64,000 nucleotides of DNA, from assembly GCA_905221605.1 (NCBI GenBank), contig CAJNDS010000646.1, positions 704,730 through 768,729 of the forward strand, given 5' to 3'. The notes under the pieces are model-generated. The model was given only the letters and a program-made list of their open reading frames with translations. It had not been told where the DNA came from and made no database searches. Positions 11,401 through 20,282 of the stretch are shown piece after piece. Every line of letters starts with the position of its first letter. Position 1 is the stretch's first letter. Made by a program: the position numbers and the translations under genes. The DNA comes from Symbiodinium natans (Eukaryota; Sar; Dinophyceae; Suessiales; Symbiodiniaceae).

Positions 11401-11508
11401 GATGTTGAGGTGTTTGCCACTTCGAACCTACACCTGGCCTAAGCCCCAAAGTTCTGAACCCCTGAACCCCTACGCCCCCCACCCCCCCTCCCCGCAAAAG
11501 CTCCATCA

Positions 11509-11529
11509 GGGGGGGGGGGGGGGGGGGGG
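11509..11529 (+). repeat. Poly-G run of 21
   Basis: Homopolymer G directly after CTCCATCAGG and shortly after C-rich blocks (11474-11493), giving a local C-then-G symmetry. Confidence 0.9.
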
Positions 11530-11818
11530 CGTCCCTAGCTATACAGCATCGCCTAAACCCGGAACCCGAATACATAAATCCTAAGCCCTTGCCTTTTTGG
11601 ACGAACACCCCGCGCCACGTAAGCTTTCACCTTTCAGTCTGTTTTGACCCCAAGCCCAACCCAAAGCCCTTTGAAACCGTGAACCCTAAGCTCGTGCAAG
11701 CCTCAAACCCCTAAACCCTCATAAACCCCTTGAAGATCCATGAAACCCTGAACCCTTCTACACCCTAAAAAGGCCCCAAACCAATTGAATGATACAAGCC
11801 CGACACCCGAAACGCATG

Positions 11819-12082
11819 CACACACACACACACAGACAGAGAGACAGAGAGGCAGAGACAGAGAGACAGAGAGACAGGGAGACAGGGAGACAGAGAGACA
11901 GAGCGACAGAGCGACAGAGAGACAGAGCGACAGAGAGACAGACAGAGCGACAGAGAGACAGAGCGACAGAGAGACAGAGCGACAGAGGGACAGAGGGACA
12001 GAGGGACAGAGAGAGAGAGAGAGAGACAGAGGGACAGAGGACAGAGAGGCAGAAGGGCAGAGAGGCAGAGAGACAAAGAGAC
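11819..12082 (+). repeat. (GACAGA/GAGACAGAGC)n polypurine microsatellite
   Basis: About 260 bases of GACAGA, GAGAGACAGA and GCGACAGA units after a short (CA)n lead. It is open in several frames on both strands (RQRDRETER- or SLSLCLSV-type peptides), which follows from the repeat and is not evidence of coding. Confidence 0.9.
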
Positions 12083-12249
12083 AGAAAGTTTTTCTGGCCG
12101 CCAGGTCGAGATTTCCTCTTCGCTCCCGGAGTGCTCTCTTGGGAGGATGGGGAGGTGGGCGAGAAGCGCCTTTGTTCAAGCAGCCGCAGCCCGGTTCAGG
12201 GGGTCAGGCGGTAGGGATTTAGGATGAAAGGCTCCTTGATCAGAGTAGC

Positions 12250-12334
12250 CCTTATTACTTTTTTTACGGGTTACTTCCCTTTAAACCAAAAAGGGTACCC
12301 TTTTATTTTATTCCTAGGTTACTCTTGGGTCTAG
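12250..12334 (+). repeat. Dispersed repeat family D, copy 1
   Basis: Contains TTACTTCCCTTTAAACCAAA, AAGGGTACCC and ATTCCTAGGTTACTCTTGGG in that order. The same order is seen at 45566-45678, and its first half at 46850-46903. Confidence 0.65.
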
Positions 12335-12968
12335 AAACCCTAAACCCTAAAAACCCTGAGCCCTAAAGACCCTGAACCCTAAACCATAAGCCTTAAATTC
12401 CTTGAACCCTAAGTCGTCTTCGAGCTTGCAGTCCGGCTCTGGTCTTCTTCCGCTTTCCGTACGTCACAGACGTCACAGACCTCTGTAGGGTTTAGGGTTT
12501 AGGGTTTAGGCATTCGCTGTGGTTCTTTACTGGAACCTTAGATGCTTGGCCTGTTTTGGGTTTACTGGGTTTATTAATAAGTCAATAAGGTAGAGGTGAA
12601 TTTTACTTGTCGAGGGTTTCGAGTTTGCTTTTTAGGGAAAGCACCTCACAATCCTGCCGCACCAAAACCATGGGCCAAGGTTTAGGGTTTAGGATTCAGG
12701 GGTTATATAGGGTTTAGGGGGAGCCCTATGCCCTAAAGCCTACATAGGTGGTTTCCGAAATCATGGGCACTGTTGTCCCCACCAGGAACCAGAGCCCAAA
12801 AGGGAACCCTAATTGCAAACGCTTTTGTGTCGACCGCCTCGGCCTGACTTGAAACACAAGGTTGCCGAACTCGCACACACCTTTAGGGTTTAGGGTTCAG
12901 GGTTTAGGGCCTTAGGTCGGGGAGATGAAAGACACATGAGAGGGAGAGACCAACAGACATGTCCGCCT

Positions 12969-13031
12969 GAGGGGCTTAGGGGGCTTGTAAGTACAGTTAT
13001 AAATTGGGTTGTAAGTACCCTGAACAGTAGG
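12969..13031 (+). repeat. Palindromic family A, truncated copy
   Basis: Only the right part is present: AGGGGCTTAGGGGGCTTGTAAG, then TACAGTTATAA, then TTGGGTTGTAAGTACCCTGAA. The right terminal inverted repeat is cut at CCCTGAACAGTAG. Confidence 0.65.
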
Positions 13032-13309
13032 GGGAAGGCGGTTCCCTAGACTAGAATGCCGGAGCTTTCCCTGAACCCTGTGGGTGAGGGTTTAGAGTTT
13101 AGGGCGTAGGGTTCAGAACTCTTAAAGTCTTAAACCCTGAGCCTAAGCCCCACACCTCAACCCTAAAAAGCTGCCCGAAACCTGAAAACCCTAAACCCTA
13201 AGCCCTGAACCCCAAATGCCTAAACTCTACAGAAGCTCTCACCCCTAAACCCTAAACCGCCTAAACCTCTCAACCGGTTGAACCTTCATGGAGGTGAATG
13301 CTGCAGGAT

Positions 13310-13515
13310 AGTGCTCGAGAGTTTCCCGTTGTGGTGACGATGGGGATCAAGAGAGCTTCGGTGAGGGTGTGGTTTCTGCTCCAGAAGAACATGGTCATGG
13401 TCATGCGGTGATCAGTCCTCCCCAGTCTGTAAGTCGTCCTCTACATCAGCGAACTGCGCTGCGCGAAGTTGGGATCGATAAGCATGAGGCCTCCATCATC
13501 TACAAGAACACCTGA
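13310..13515 (+). other. Short open frame without start codon, possible exon remnant
   Basis: In a telomere-word-free stretch, one plus-strand frame stays open for about 67 codons between stops, with a non-repetitive peptide that includes EEHGHGHAVISPPQS and REVGIDKHEASIIYKNT before TGA. It has no ATG and I recognise no family. It could be an isolated exon or captured gene fragment, or chance; the length is not compelling. Confidence 0.2.
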
Positions 13516-14689
13516 GTGTAAACCTACCGACTGGGCAGCAAGAACCCCCAAGCAAGCGCTAGACATCTAAAAAAAGTCATTGGGGTTAGAAAAAAACCTC
13601 TCAACCCTAAGCCCTAAACCCTAAACGTCTCAAGCCTAAGCCCTGAACCCTAAAGCCCCTGAGTTTCAGAGAACTCCAAAGGTGCGCCGTGTCGGCCTCC
13701 AATGTCAGCGTCGGCACTCAGGTCGAGGGGCCGGCACAGATTGCCGTGTTGGAGGCCAGGGGTTTAGGGTTTAGGGGTTTCGTTATTTTTTTTGAAGTTA
13801 GGCGCATTTCTAGGTTTGTTTCTGGGTTTATTTCCTGGATTTTGGTTTTGGGTGTTTTTGGGGTTTTAGGGCTTGGGCTTTGGGGTTTTAGGTTTTTTGG
13901 GGGGATTTGGGGGTTCAGGGCGGGGGGAAGGATCAGGGCAATGTGCGCTGCAGCCCTACTCAAAAACAAGGGCGGGGGGAAATTTGGGGGGTCCGGACCG
14001 ACAGCTTCTGGGGTTGGGGCAGAGTTTTGCTCAGAGTTTTGAGGTCTGGAGTTCAGAGTTTATTGTTGTTGTTCTTCTTCTGATTATTCGTATTAGTTTA
14101 TTTATTGTTATTCTGTTTTTTTTTTGTGGGGGGAGCGGGGGTTGGGGGGCTTAGGGTTTGTGGGTGGGGTGGGGCGGGGGGGGGGGCTTGCGCATAGGAG
14201 GCTTGAGGGGGTCCTGGGATCTAGCGTTCATGAAGCGTCTCATCGGGTGACATGAAGGCTTCTGGTCAGTTTGAGGTGTAGACGACGAAGGGTTCTTGGT
14301 GGATGTTGCCTCCGCCCCTGAACCCCCATGAGACCAGGAAGCCTCAACCCAAAGCCCTAAACCCCAAACCCTAAACCTACCATCAAACCCTGCCTGCAGT
14401 TCGGCCAGCTATGCGGGAGCGAAAAAAACCCTGCCTAAACCCTAAACCCTAAACCCAAAACCCAAAACCCTAGACCTACCTAAACCCTAAACCCGAAACC
14501 AGAAGCGCCACGCAACGATGTCGGAGGACGCAAGTACAGAGCGAGACGAGACAGTGTGCTTCGGGCTTACTAAGCTGGATGGCGGCGCTGAGGCTTTGAG
14601 GGTTTAGGGTTTGAGGGGTTGAGGGTTGAGGGTTTGAGGGTTGAGGGTTTGAGGTTCAGGGTTTAGGGAGGCTTGCTGTACCAGGCGGG

Positions 14690-14790
14690 CGCTTGGGATA
14701 TGTTATATTTATTGAGTTTAAGAGGATCTTCTTCGGGAATAGTTTTCAGAGGGCTTCTAGGGCCATCCTAGTTTGGGGTACAAATTGCGG
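14690..14790 (+). repeat. Dispersed repeat family F, copy 2
   Basis: GTTATATTTATTGAGTTTAAGAGGATC leads to GGGCTTCTAGGGCCATCCTAG, parallel to 11341-11395. Confidence 0.4.
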
Positions 14791-15759
14791 TCAAGAGGGT
14801 GTCATGGAGGTTACGAGTGTGTTTCGGGGCAGTGAGAGGATTCGACGCACTTGTGTTTATGGGGTAGGCTTTCATGGGCGGTGGTGGTGGTGCTGGTGCT
14901 GGTGCTGGTGCTGCCCTAAATCCTAAAACCCCAAACCGTAAACAATCAACCCTGAGTGTCGTTTCTTTGCGCTTGCCTTCGTCTTCCATGCATGCGAGGG
15001 TTCAGTGCTTTTGTAGGTGTTTAGGTTTTGGATTGTAGGGCTTAGGGCTTTAGGGGTTAAACGATTTTAGAGTTTAAGGGTTTATAGGGTTGTAGAATTT
15101 TAGGGTTTAGGGTTCGGGGCTTTAGGGTTTCAGGGTTGCAGGGTTTTAGGGTTTTCGGGCTTAGAGTTTGGGGTTCAGGGTTTGGGGTTTAGGGCTTGGG
15201 GTTCAGGGTTCAGGGTTTGGGGTTCAGAGTCGAGGTTTTAGGGTTTAAAGTTTAGGGTTCAGGGCCAGAATACGGGTCTGAATGAAGAGTCTAGGGCTCA
15301 GGCTGCTGTCCATAATCAGCAGCCTTGTTCGAGAATGGGCTCCCTAAGCCCTAGACCCTAAATCCCAAACCCTATAGACCCTCAACCCCAAACCCTGGAC
15401 CCTAAACCCTAAACCCTAAAGCTCTGTGACCCTAATTGCCCTAAATTCCTCAACCCTGACCCTGACTAAACCCGAAACCCGCAGGTGACGACCACCGAAA
15501 GCTCGATCTTTGGCCCGACGGCGACGTTCGTGTTGCTGGAGCGAGCCGGCCATCTTCAAACCACCTAAACTCCTAAACTAAACCCCTAAACTCCTAAACC
15601 CAGAAACCCTAAACCTCTAAACCCTAACTCCCTAAACCCCTGTAAACCCCTACACTGTAGCCCTATACACCCGTTTAAAGCTCTCATGGTCTCCTTATAG
15701 TGGGGAGCCGTCAGTAGCTTCGACTTGCTCCCATATGTCAATCGGGTGCTCCAAAGGGT

Positions 15760-15923
15760 CTACTTGGAGGTTCATGGCTGCTTATAACCGGTTTGGGGTT
15801 TAGGGTTTAGGGTTTAGGGAGATAACCCCAACTACAAGTCTACTGAAAACCTGCTTGGGGGACTTAGGCGGCTTATAAGTACAGTAATACTTGGGGTGAT
15901 AAGTACCCCAAACCGCCAAGCAG
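15760..15923 (+). repeat. Palindromic family A element carrying an internal telomeric insertion
   Basis: Left end CTACTTGGAGGTTCATGG and right end GTACCCCAAACCGCCAAGCAG are the inverted ends of family A. After CTTATAACC, a 32-base stretch of four G-strand heptamers (15790-15821) interrupts the element, and the host sequence resumes as GATAACCCCAACTACAAGTC. ATAACC is present on both sides of the telomeric stretch (15784-15789 and 15822-15827). Confidence 0.8.
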
Positions 15924-16499
15924 GGTTTCCAGGGTTTAGGGTTTAGAGAACTAGGCTTTAGGGGTTCGAGGGTTTAGCGTATATAGGCTTTAGGGGTTCG
16001 GGGGTTTAGGGTTTTGGGGTTCGTTTTTTTTTTCGAGTGCTTAGGGTTTAGAACTCGAGGTTTTAGACACGTTGGCTCCATCTCCCCCTTTCGCGGGGTT
16101 CGGGTCCCCTTGACACCCCATTCAACAAAGAGGGTTTAGGGTATAACCCTAAACCTCAAACCCTAAACCCTTTTTTGGGGGGGCGGGGGGGTCTCCTTCT
16201 GGCCAAGACTGCGCTGTCGAGGGTGCAGGGTTGAGTCTCCCTGAACCCCAAACCCCCCCCCAAACCCTAAAGCCCTAAACCCTAAACCCAAGGCTTGGGC
16301 CCCCCCAGAGATATCTTGAAACTCTGTGGATCTTGGAGAGGACCGCGGCCCGGAGGGAGGCCCGGTACAGGCGGCACGGTCCACCAGCCAGTAGGTAGTG
16401 GTTTAGGGTTTAGGGTTTGGGGATTAGGGTGTAGAGTTCAGGGTTCAGGGTTCAGGGGTGCACCTGCAGTCACTTTGCTTACGTGCTTGTCGATACATC

Positions 16500-16934
16500 C
16501 ATACATGGAGTGGATGTAAGATAGCATCTTGTGTTTTGTCTTCGTTGCGCTCTCATTGTATGTTGCTTCTTTGTTGAGGCCTGTTTTACTGCACGTCTTG
16601 CATGTTCTTGCGCCTTGTTGTGTCTAGTGGTGTCGATGATGTGAAAACCCGAAACCCCCCTTTCTGTGTCTGTGCTGTCAATGACATGCTAACTCTGCAT
16701 TGAATGCTGGCAGTTGGTGTGCATGTGTCATGACAGAAAGACCATCATCTCTTCGACAGATGCATGCAAGCATTGAAGTGCTTGATGCGTGGCGCATTTT
16801 CCTGTCAAACCCACAGAGGCCTCTTGAGCCCGCCACAGGCGCGACACATGTGTGTGGAGAAAGAATCCGAGCTGCTAGACTTCGTGAGTTGTGCAGCCTG
16901 GTGGCACTTCCATTGGGTGCAGTGCTGCCCTGAT
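16500..16934 (+). other. Unassigned sequence upstream of the Copia-like remnant, possible 5' LTR
   Basis: No telomere words after about 16460. The stretch ends immediately before a putative primer-binding site at 16935, so part of it should be a 5' LTR if the element was organised normally; a TGTCAATGACATG at 16676 would be a plausible LTR start. No matching second LTR is visible downstream, so the boundary is not established. Confidence 0.3.
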
Positions 16935-16947
16935 TGGTAGCGGAGCT
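16935..16947 (+). promoter_or_regulatory. Putative retroelement primer-binding site (tRNA-iMet type)
   Basis: TGGTAGCGGAGCT. The first eleven bases match, with one difference, the complement of the 3' end of eukaryotic initiator tRNA-Met (TGGTAGCAGAG). The identical 13 bases occur on the minus strand just inside the LTR of the second Copia-like element (22546-22558). Its place, shortly before the gag-like frame, is that expected of a primer-binding site. Confidence 0.7.
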
Positions 16948-17053
16948 GTGGTGGAGGCACACCCACGGCAAGTACAAACTTGAAAGGCCTTGACTCAGGC
17001 CTTGCAGGCGGCACCCGCGGGGGAGAACCTGATCTTACCGACGTCGCCTTCAG

Positions 17054-18645
17054 TTGTTCTCCAAGCAGTGCATGCGCAGCGGACAGAATGCCGCTGTGGA
17101 GGGCTCGCTTCCTGCTGTGAGCCTGCTCCAGGACGCTGCTTGGGAAGTCACTGATCAGTTGAACCTGGAAGAAATCGAGAATGCCGAGGACCCCTTCGGC
17201 CTGTTGCTCAGCCTCTTGGACCGTCTTTTCCAGCACGACGAGGATGTGGAGCTGCTGGCTCGATGTGAGGAGTTCTTTCAGGACTTCTCCAGGCTGAAGA
17301 GATGCAAGCCTATATTCTTAGGCACGGGACCCTCCGAAAGAAGATGAAGGAAGTCATCGTCGACGTCCCCGACCTTCTTGCTGGCTGCGCCTCCTTTCGA
17401 GAGCTGGAGTGCCCAAGTGGACGCACCTTCAGGTGAAGAGTCGTTGCGGAGGCCAGCTCACCTATGCCAAAGTGGCGCAGGCCTTGCTCAAGATGTTTGG
17501 TGGCGACCACAAGCCGAACGCCAAGGACCTTTACAAAACGTCACACTCAGAGTCCAGCTATGTGGTCGAGACCCCCTGACGACCATGTCTTCGACTACGA
17601 TGACGACTATGACGACACCTTTGATGAGACCTACTACGTCTACGACGACTATGTCTACAACAACGACTATGACAAACCCGAGCGCTATGAGGACGACGTG
17701 TGCTTCGCGGACGAAGACGGGCCTTTTCCATAAGAGCTGGAACAGGCCACAGAAGCAACCGAGGAAGCCTACATGAACTACTCCGAAAGCCGCAGGAGGA
17801 TGAAAGACATTGCTTTGGCTCACGGCCCTGTTCGTTTTCTGGACCTTTCTTCCCGTCCTTCGCCCGCTGACGCTGGCGAGCCTGGGCGCGGCGACATCGA
17901 CGACGTGGACTATATGGGATGCTTCGCCATCATCGATGCCAAGTCTCTCTACGACGCGGCTAACAGCATGTCCGCTGGTTTGAACTTGGCCGAGAGGAGA
18001 TCCGCCATCGAGCTCTCCGGCACGAACAAGCGCTTGCGAGCCATGAAAGGACGTTGGAAGTGGCGCAACAGTTCCCAGCAAATGGCCGGCGGACTTACCA
18101 AGGCAACCGCTCGAACGATCGCTTTGGAGCACTTTGCTTGGACAAGCAGGCCGAGCAAGAGCTACTCGACCGAGCAGCAAACGACCTCCAGGATAACTTC
18201 TCTGCCGAGCACTGCGACCTTCCTGGCTCCCGCTCTACAACTGTGAACTTCCTTTCTGTGACAAGGCTGTGGTCAAACCCGAGCACAACTATTGTTCCAG
18301 GCGCGACTACTACAAGCACCGGCACAGCAACAACCAGCATGAAAGGGCCATCATCTCTGCCGGCGTCCTCGCTTCTCAGTTTGTAGGTGCCGAAGGCTTG
18401 GAAGTGGTCTTGTCCGACGACAACAACCCGCTCTTCTACTTCAACATCGGCTACCCGCAGTTCTTTGTGTTCCTGCTCACGCTCCTCATCGTGATGGTCA
18501 CTTGGTGTTTCTGGAGGTTCTTCGCTGCCGCTGCAACAAGCCCTACAACCAGTTCGGCAAGCTCTACGAAACGAACGTCAGCTACCTGTACGACCCCGAG
18601 AAGTACAGCGATCCGGGTCGTGCATGCAGCAGGAGGACGCGCGCT
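17054..18645 (+). pseudogene. Copia-like polyprotein remnant: gag, RNase H and transmembrane tail
   Basis: This is a broken LTR-retrotransposon polyprotein read in several + frames. From the left: a gag-like helical stretch (17180-17300, with DPFGLLLSLLDRLFQHDED and CEEFFQDFSR); a second gag block in another frame (about 17430-17560, QLTYAKVAQALLKMFGGDH); a Tyr/Asp-rich acidic linker (17570-17730, stop after DEDGPFP); then a 157-residue frame from 17773. That frame begins NYSESRRRMKDIALAHG and carries a Copia RNase H core: DAKSLYDA (residues 55-62), ERRSAIEL (74-81) and QQMAGGLTK (102-110), where G106 replaces the aspartate usual in this motif. Protease, integrase and reverse transcriptase are missing between gag and RNase H, so this is an internally deleted copy. 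Beyond RNase H, another frame (from about 18269) has a hydrophobic segment FFVFLLTLLIVMVTWCFWRF, then a Cys/Arg tail (RCRCNKPYNQFGKLYETN). No 3' LTR was found. Confidence 0.75.
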
Positions 18646-19130
18646 GCGGCCGCATCGCCAGCCGAAAGCCGCCTGCGCTGGGCTGGGCGCTCGGCCGGCG
18701 CGTCGTGCTGCACCGACGCGAAAGCGAAGTTTCAGGCGTTGGCCCCAGCATCTTCGCTGAGCAGCGAAAAGAATCCGGCAGCGCCTGCGCCAGCGAACCC
18801 TTGCCGGTGTGCCAAATCCAGCCAGTGGGTCCCAGTAGATATAGGCTTCATTTCCATTGACCGCCTGAATGTGCTTGCGCCACGCTGCGGCGCTCACGAC
18901 ACCTTCCACCGAAGCCGGCCGTGGCGCAGGATTGTCATGCTCAGGCAAGTCACCGGCATTGGCCAACCGCAAAACAAACCGGAATCATCCCATGCATGGC
19001 CCTCGTCTACTAGGGAAATCAGCAAACTAATTACTATGGGCCAGTCTAGCGCCTCATGATTTGAGCCATGGAGGTGGCTTGAGCCACGACAAAAGCCTGC
19101 CTGCAACCTCACTGCCAATGCCCGACACGC
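18646..19130. other. Unassigned stretch between retroelement remnants
   Basis: GC-rich, no telomere words. A minus-strand frame is open from 18972 to 18451; its first 60 or so residues (RLANAGDLPEHDNPAP, VSAAAWRKHIQAVNGNE) look non-repetitive, but the rest runs antisense to the Copia-like tail. A + frame continues from the Copia-like tail to about 19059. Neither is recognised. It may hold the missing 3' LTR of the upstream element or another decayed insertion. Confidence 0.3.
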
Positions 19131-19133
19131 GCG

Positions 19134-19640
19134 GTGCAGACGTCTTCGTTGAGCCACCTCCTGGCACGAGGTGAGGCGCCGGCTGGCGTTGCCCCGTACC
19201 TTGCTGGAGCTGCCTTACACGCTTTGCCCAAGCCTCATGGCGGCATGCGCCCCGTCGCTGAGGGAAAAGTGTTGCGCGGGCTTGTGGGTAAGCTGCTCTG
19301 CAAGGCTGTCCAAGACGAAGGCAGGAACTGCCTTTGACCACTTCAACTGGGCGTGGGCGTCAAAGCTGGCAGCGAGGTAGCCGCTCATGCTGCCCGCCAC
19401 AGGAACTCCGGCCATGCGGATAAGATCCTCCTCAAACTGGACCTGCGCCATGGCTTCAACGCTATGGACCGAGAGCATGTGCTACGCGAGACTCGCGCCC
19501 ACCTCCCCGAACTGGCGTGCTGGGCCGACTGGTGCTACGGCGGCAGTATACAGTTTGGTGAGCGCCGTCTAAACTCCTGCCGCGGCGTACAGCGGAGGCT
19601 TGCCTCTATCGGAGGAAGCGTGGCGCCAGGTGTCCAAGCA
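19134..19640 (+). pseudogene. Non-LTR retrotransposon reverse transcriptase fragment
   Basis: Two adjoining + frames give the finger and palm start of a LINE-type reverse transcriptase. The first (19134-19337) ends KPHGGMRPVAEGKVLRGLVG..LLCKAVQDEGRN, matching the GG-RPIA-G-VLRRL-K block of this class. The second (from about 19347) carries GVKAGSEVAAHAARH, then motif A as KILLKLDLRHGFNAMDREHV (catalytic Asp in LKLD, and FN in place), a tryptophan-rich WADWCYGG segment, and an RGVQ that would precede QGDPLGP. The frame changes near 19340 and again after about 19585, and the FADD motif is absent, so this is a 5'- and 3'-truncated dead copy. It lies between two Copia-like remnants in the same island. 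The class is secure, the subfamily is not. Confidence 0.75.
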
Positions 19641-19718
19641 AGGGGCCTGGGCCTGCGGGGGGCAGCGCGGCATGCTTCGGCAGCCCTGATTGCATCCTTG
19701 ACCTCTTGCGCCGCTTCC

Positions 19719-19888
19719 TGAGATTGAACCTGAGCGTTACCAGCCTACAGGCTAGGTGCAGCTGGCAAGGCACGCAGGTGTCTCTTTTAGCTCTGCAAGG
19801 CTAAACTCGTACTCTGATCCAGAACCTCGGGCACATGCCACTGCATGCCATGATGACTGAACCACAGACATACCTGTACAGTATTTCA
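19719..19888 (-). repeat. LTR of the minus-strand Copia-like element (3' copy)
   Basis: About 170 bp, about 94% identical by eye to 22561-22732 (roughly ten substitutions and one 2-bp difference). Read on the minus strand it starts TGAAATACTGTACAGG and ends GGTTCAATCTCA, so it has the TG...CA termini of an LTR. No target-site duplication links the outer flanks (CTTCC on the left, CCCGC on the right), and no polypurine tract is evident inside it. Confidence 0.75.
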
Positions 19889-20282
19889 GTCAGGCGCAAA
19901 TTTAAAAGTTCAGATCATTTGGCATGTCGTAGGACGACTGGCGGCCACGAGGTCTCGTTCAAAAACGAAACTTGGCGAAAGCGCGCAGCGCTTCACAGAA
20001 ACCAAACAACAAGACCTGAGCTCGTCTCCGCCTTTCCTTTTCATTGGACTCATTGTCACACCTTCTCAACTTGAGTTGAGTGCGAGTTTGCCACACTCGT
20101 CCTAATGCACAAAGGCGGCTACCTTCTCTGAGGAGAAGCAAGCTTTTGTGGCTCCCACACATGTATGTACATGCGCTACCGCGAAGCTTGTTCCATCAAA
20201 GCAATGACACAACTCGCAGGACGAGCAGGATTACAGCAGCGCCAAGTGAAGATGCAATCGCAGAGGCGTTGAAGTAGGAACT
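19889..20282. other. Interior of LTR element between the 3' LTR and the coding remnant
   Basis: Non-repetitive sequence with no recognised domain. A polypurine tract would be expected next to the LTR in an intact element and is not visible. Confidence 0.4.

Larger units (their letters stand above)
9850..16500. repeat. Telomere-word mosaic, block 2
   Basis: Same composition as block 1, with dense runs near 12485, 14430-14490, 14600-14670, 15050-15260 and 15345-15420. Telomere-word-free pieces of 100-280 bp occur (for example 10320-10380, 13270-13570, 14210-14320); apart from the entries listed separately I see nothing in them. Confidence 0.85.

Noticed and set aside
11703-12222. Frames of 100-158 codons over the GACAGA repeat
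   Set aside because: Open on both strands in several frames because the repeat contains no stops.
17488-18180. 230-codon minus-strand frame
   Set aside because: Antisense to the gag linker and RNase H remnant; its Val/Ile-rich middle is the complement of the Asp/Tyr codon tract.
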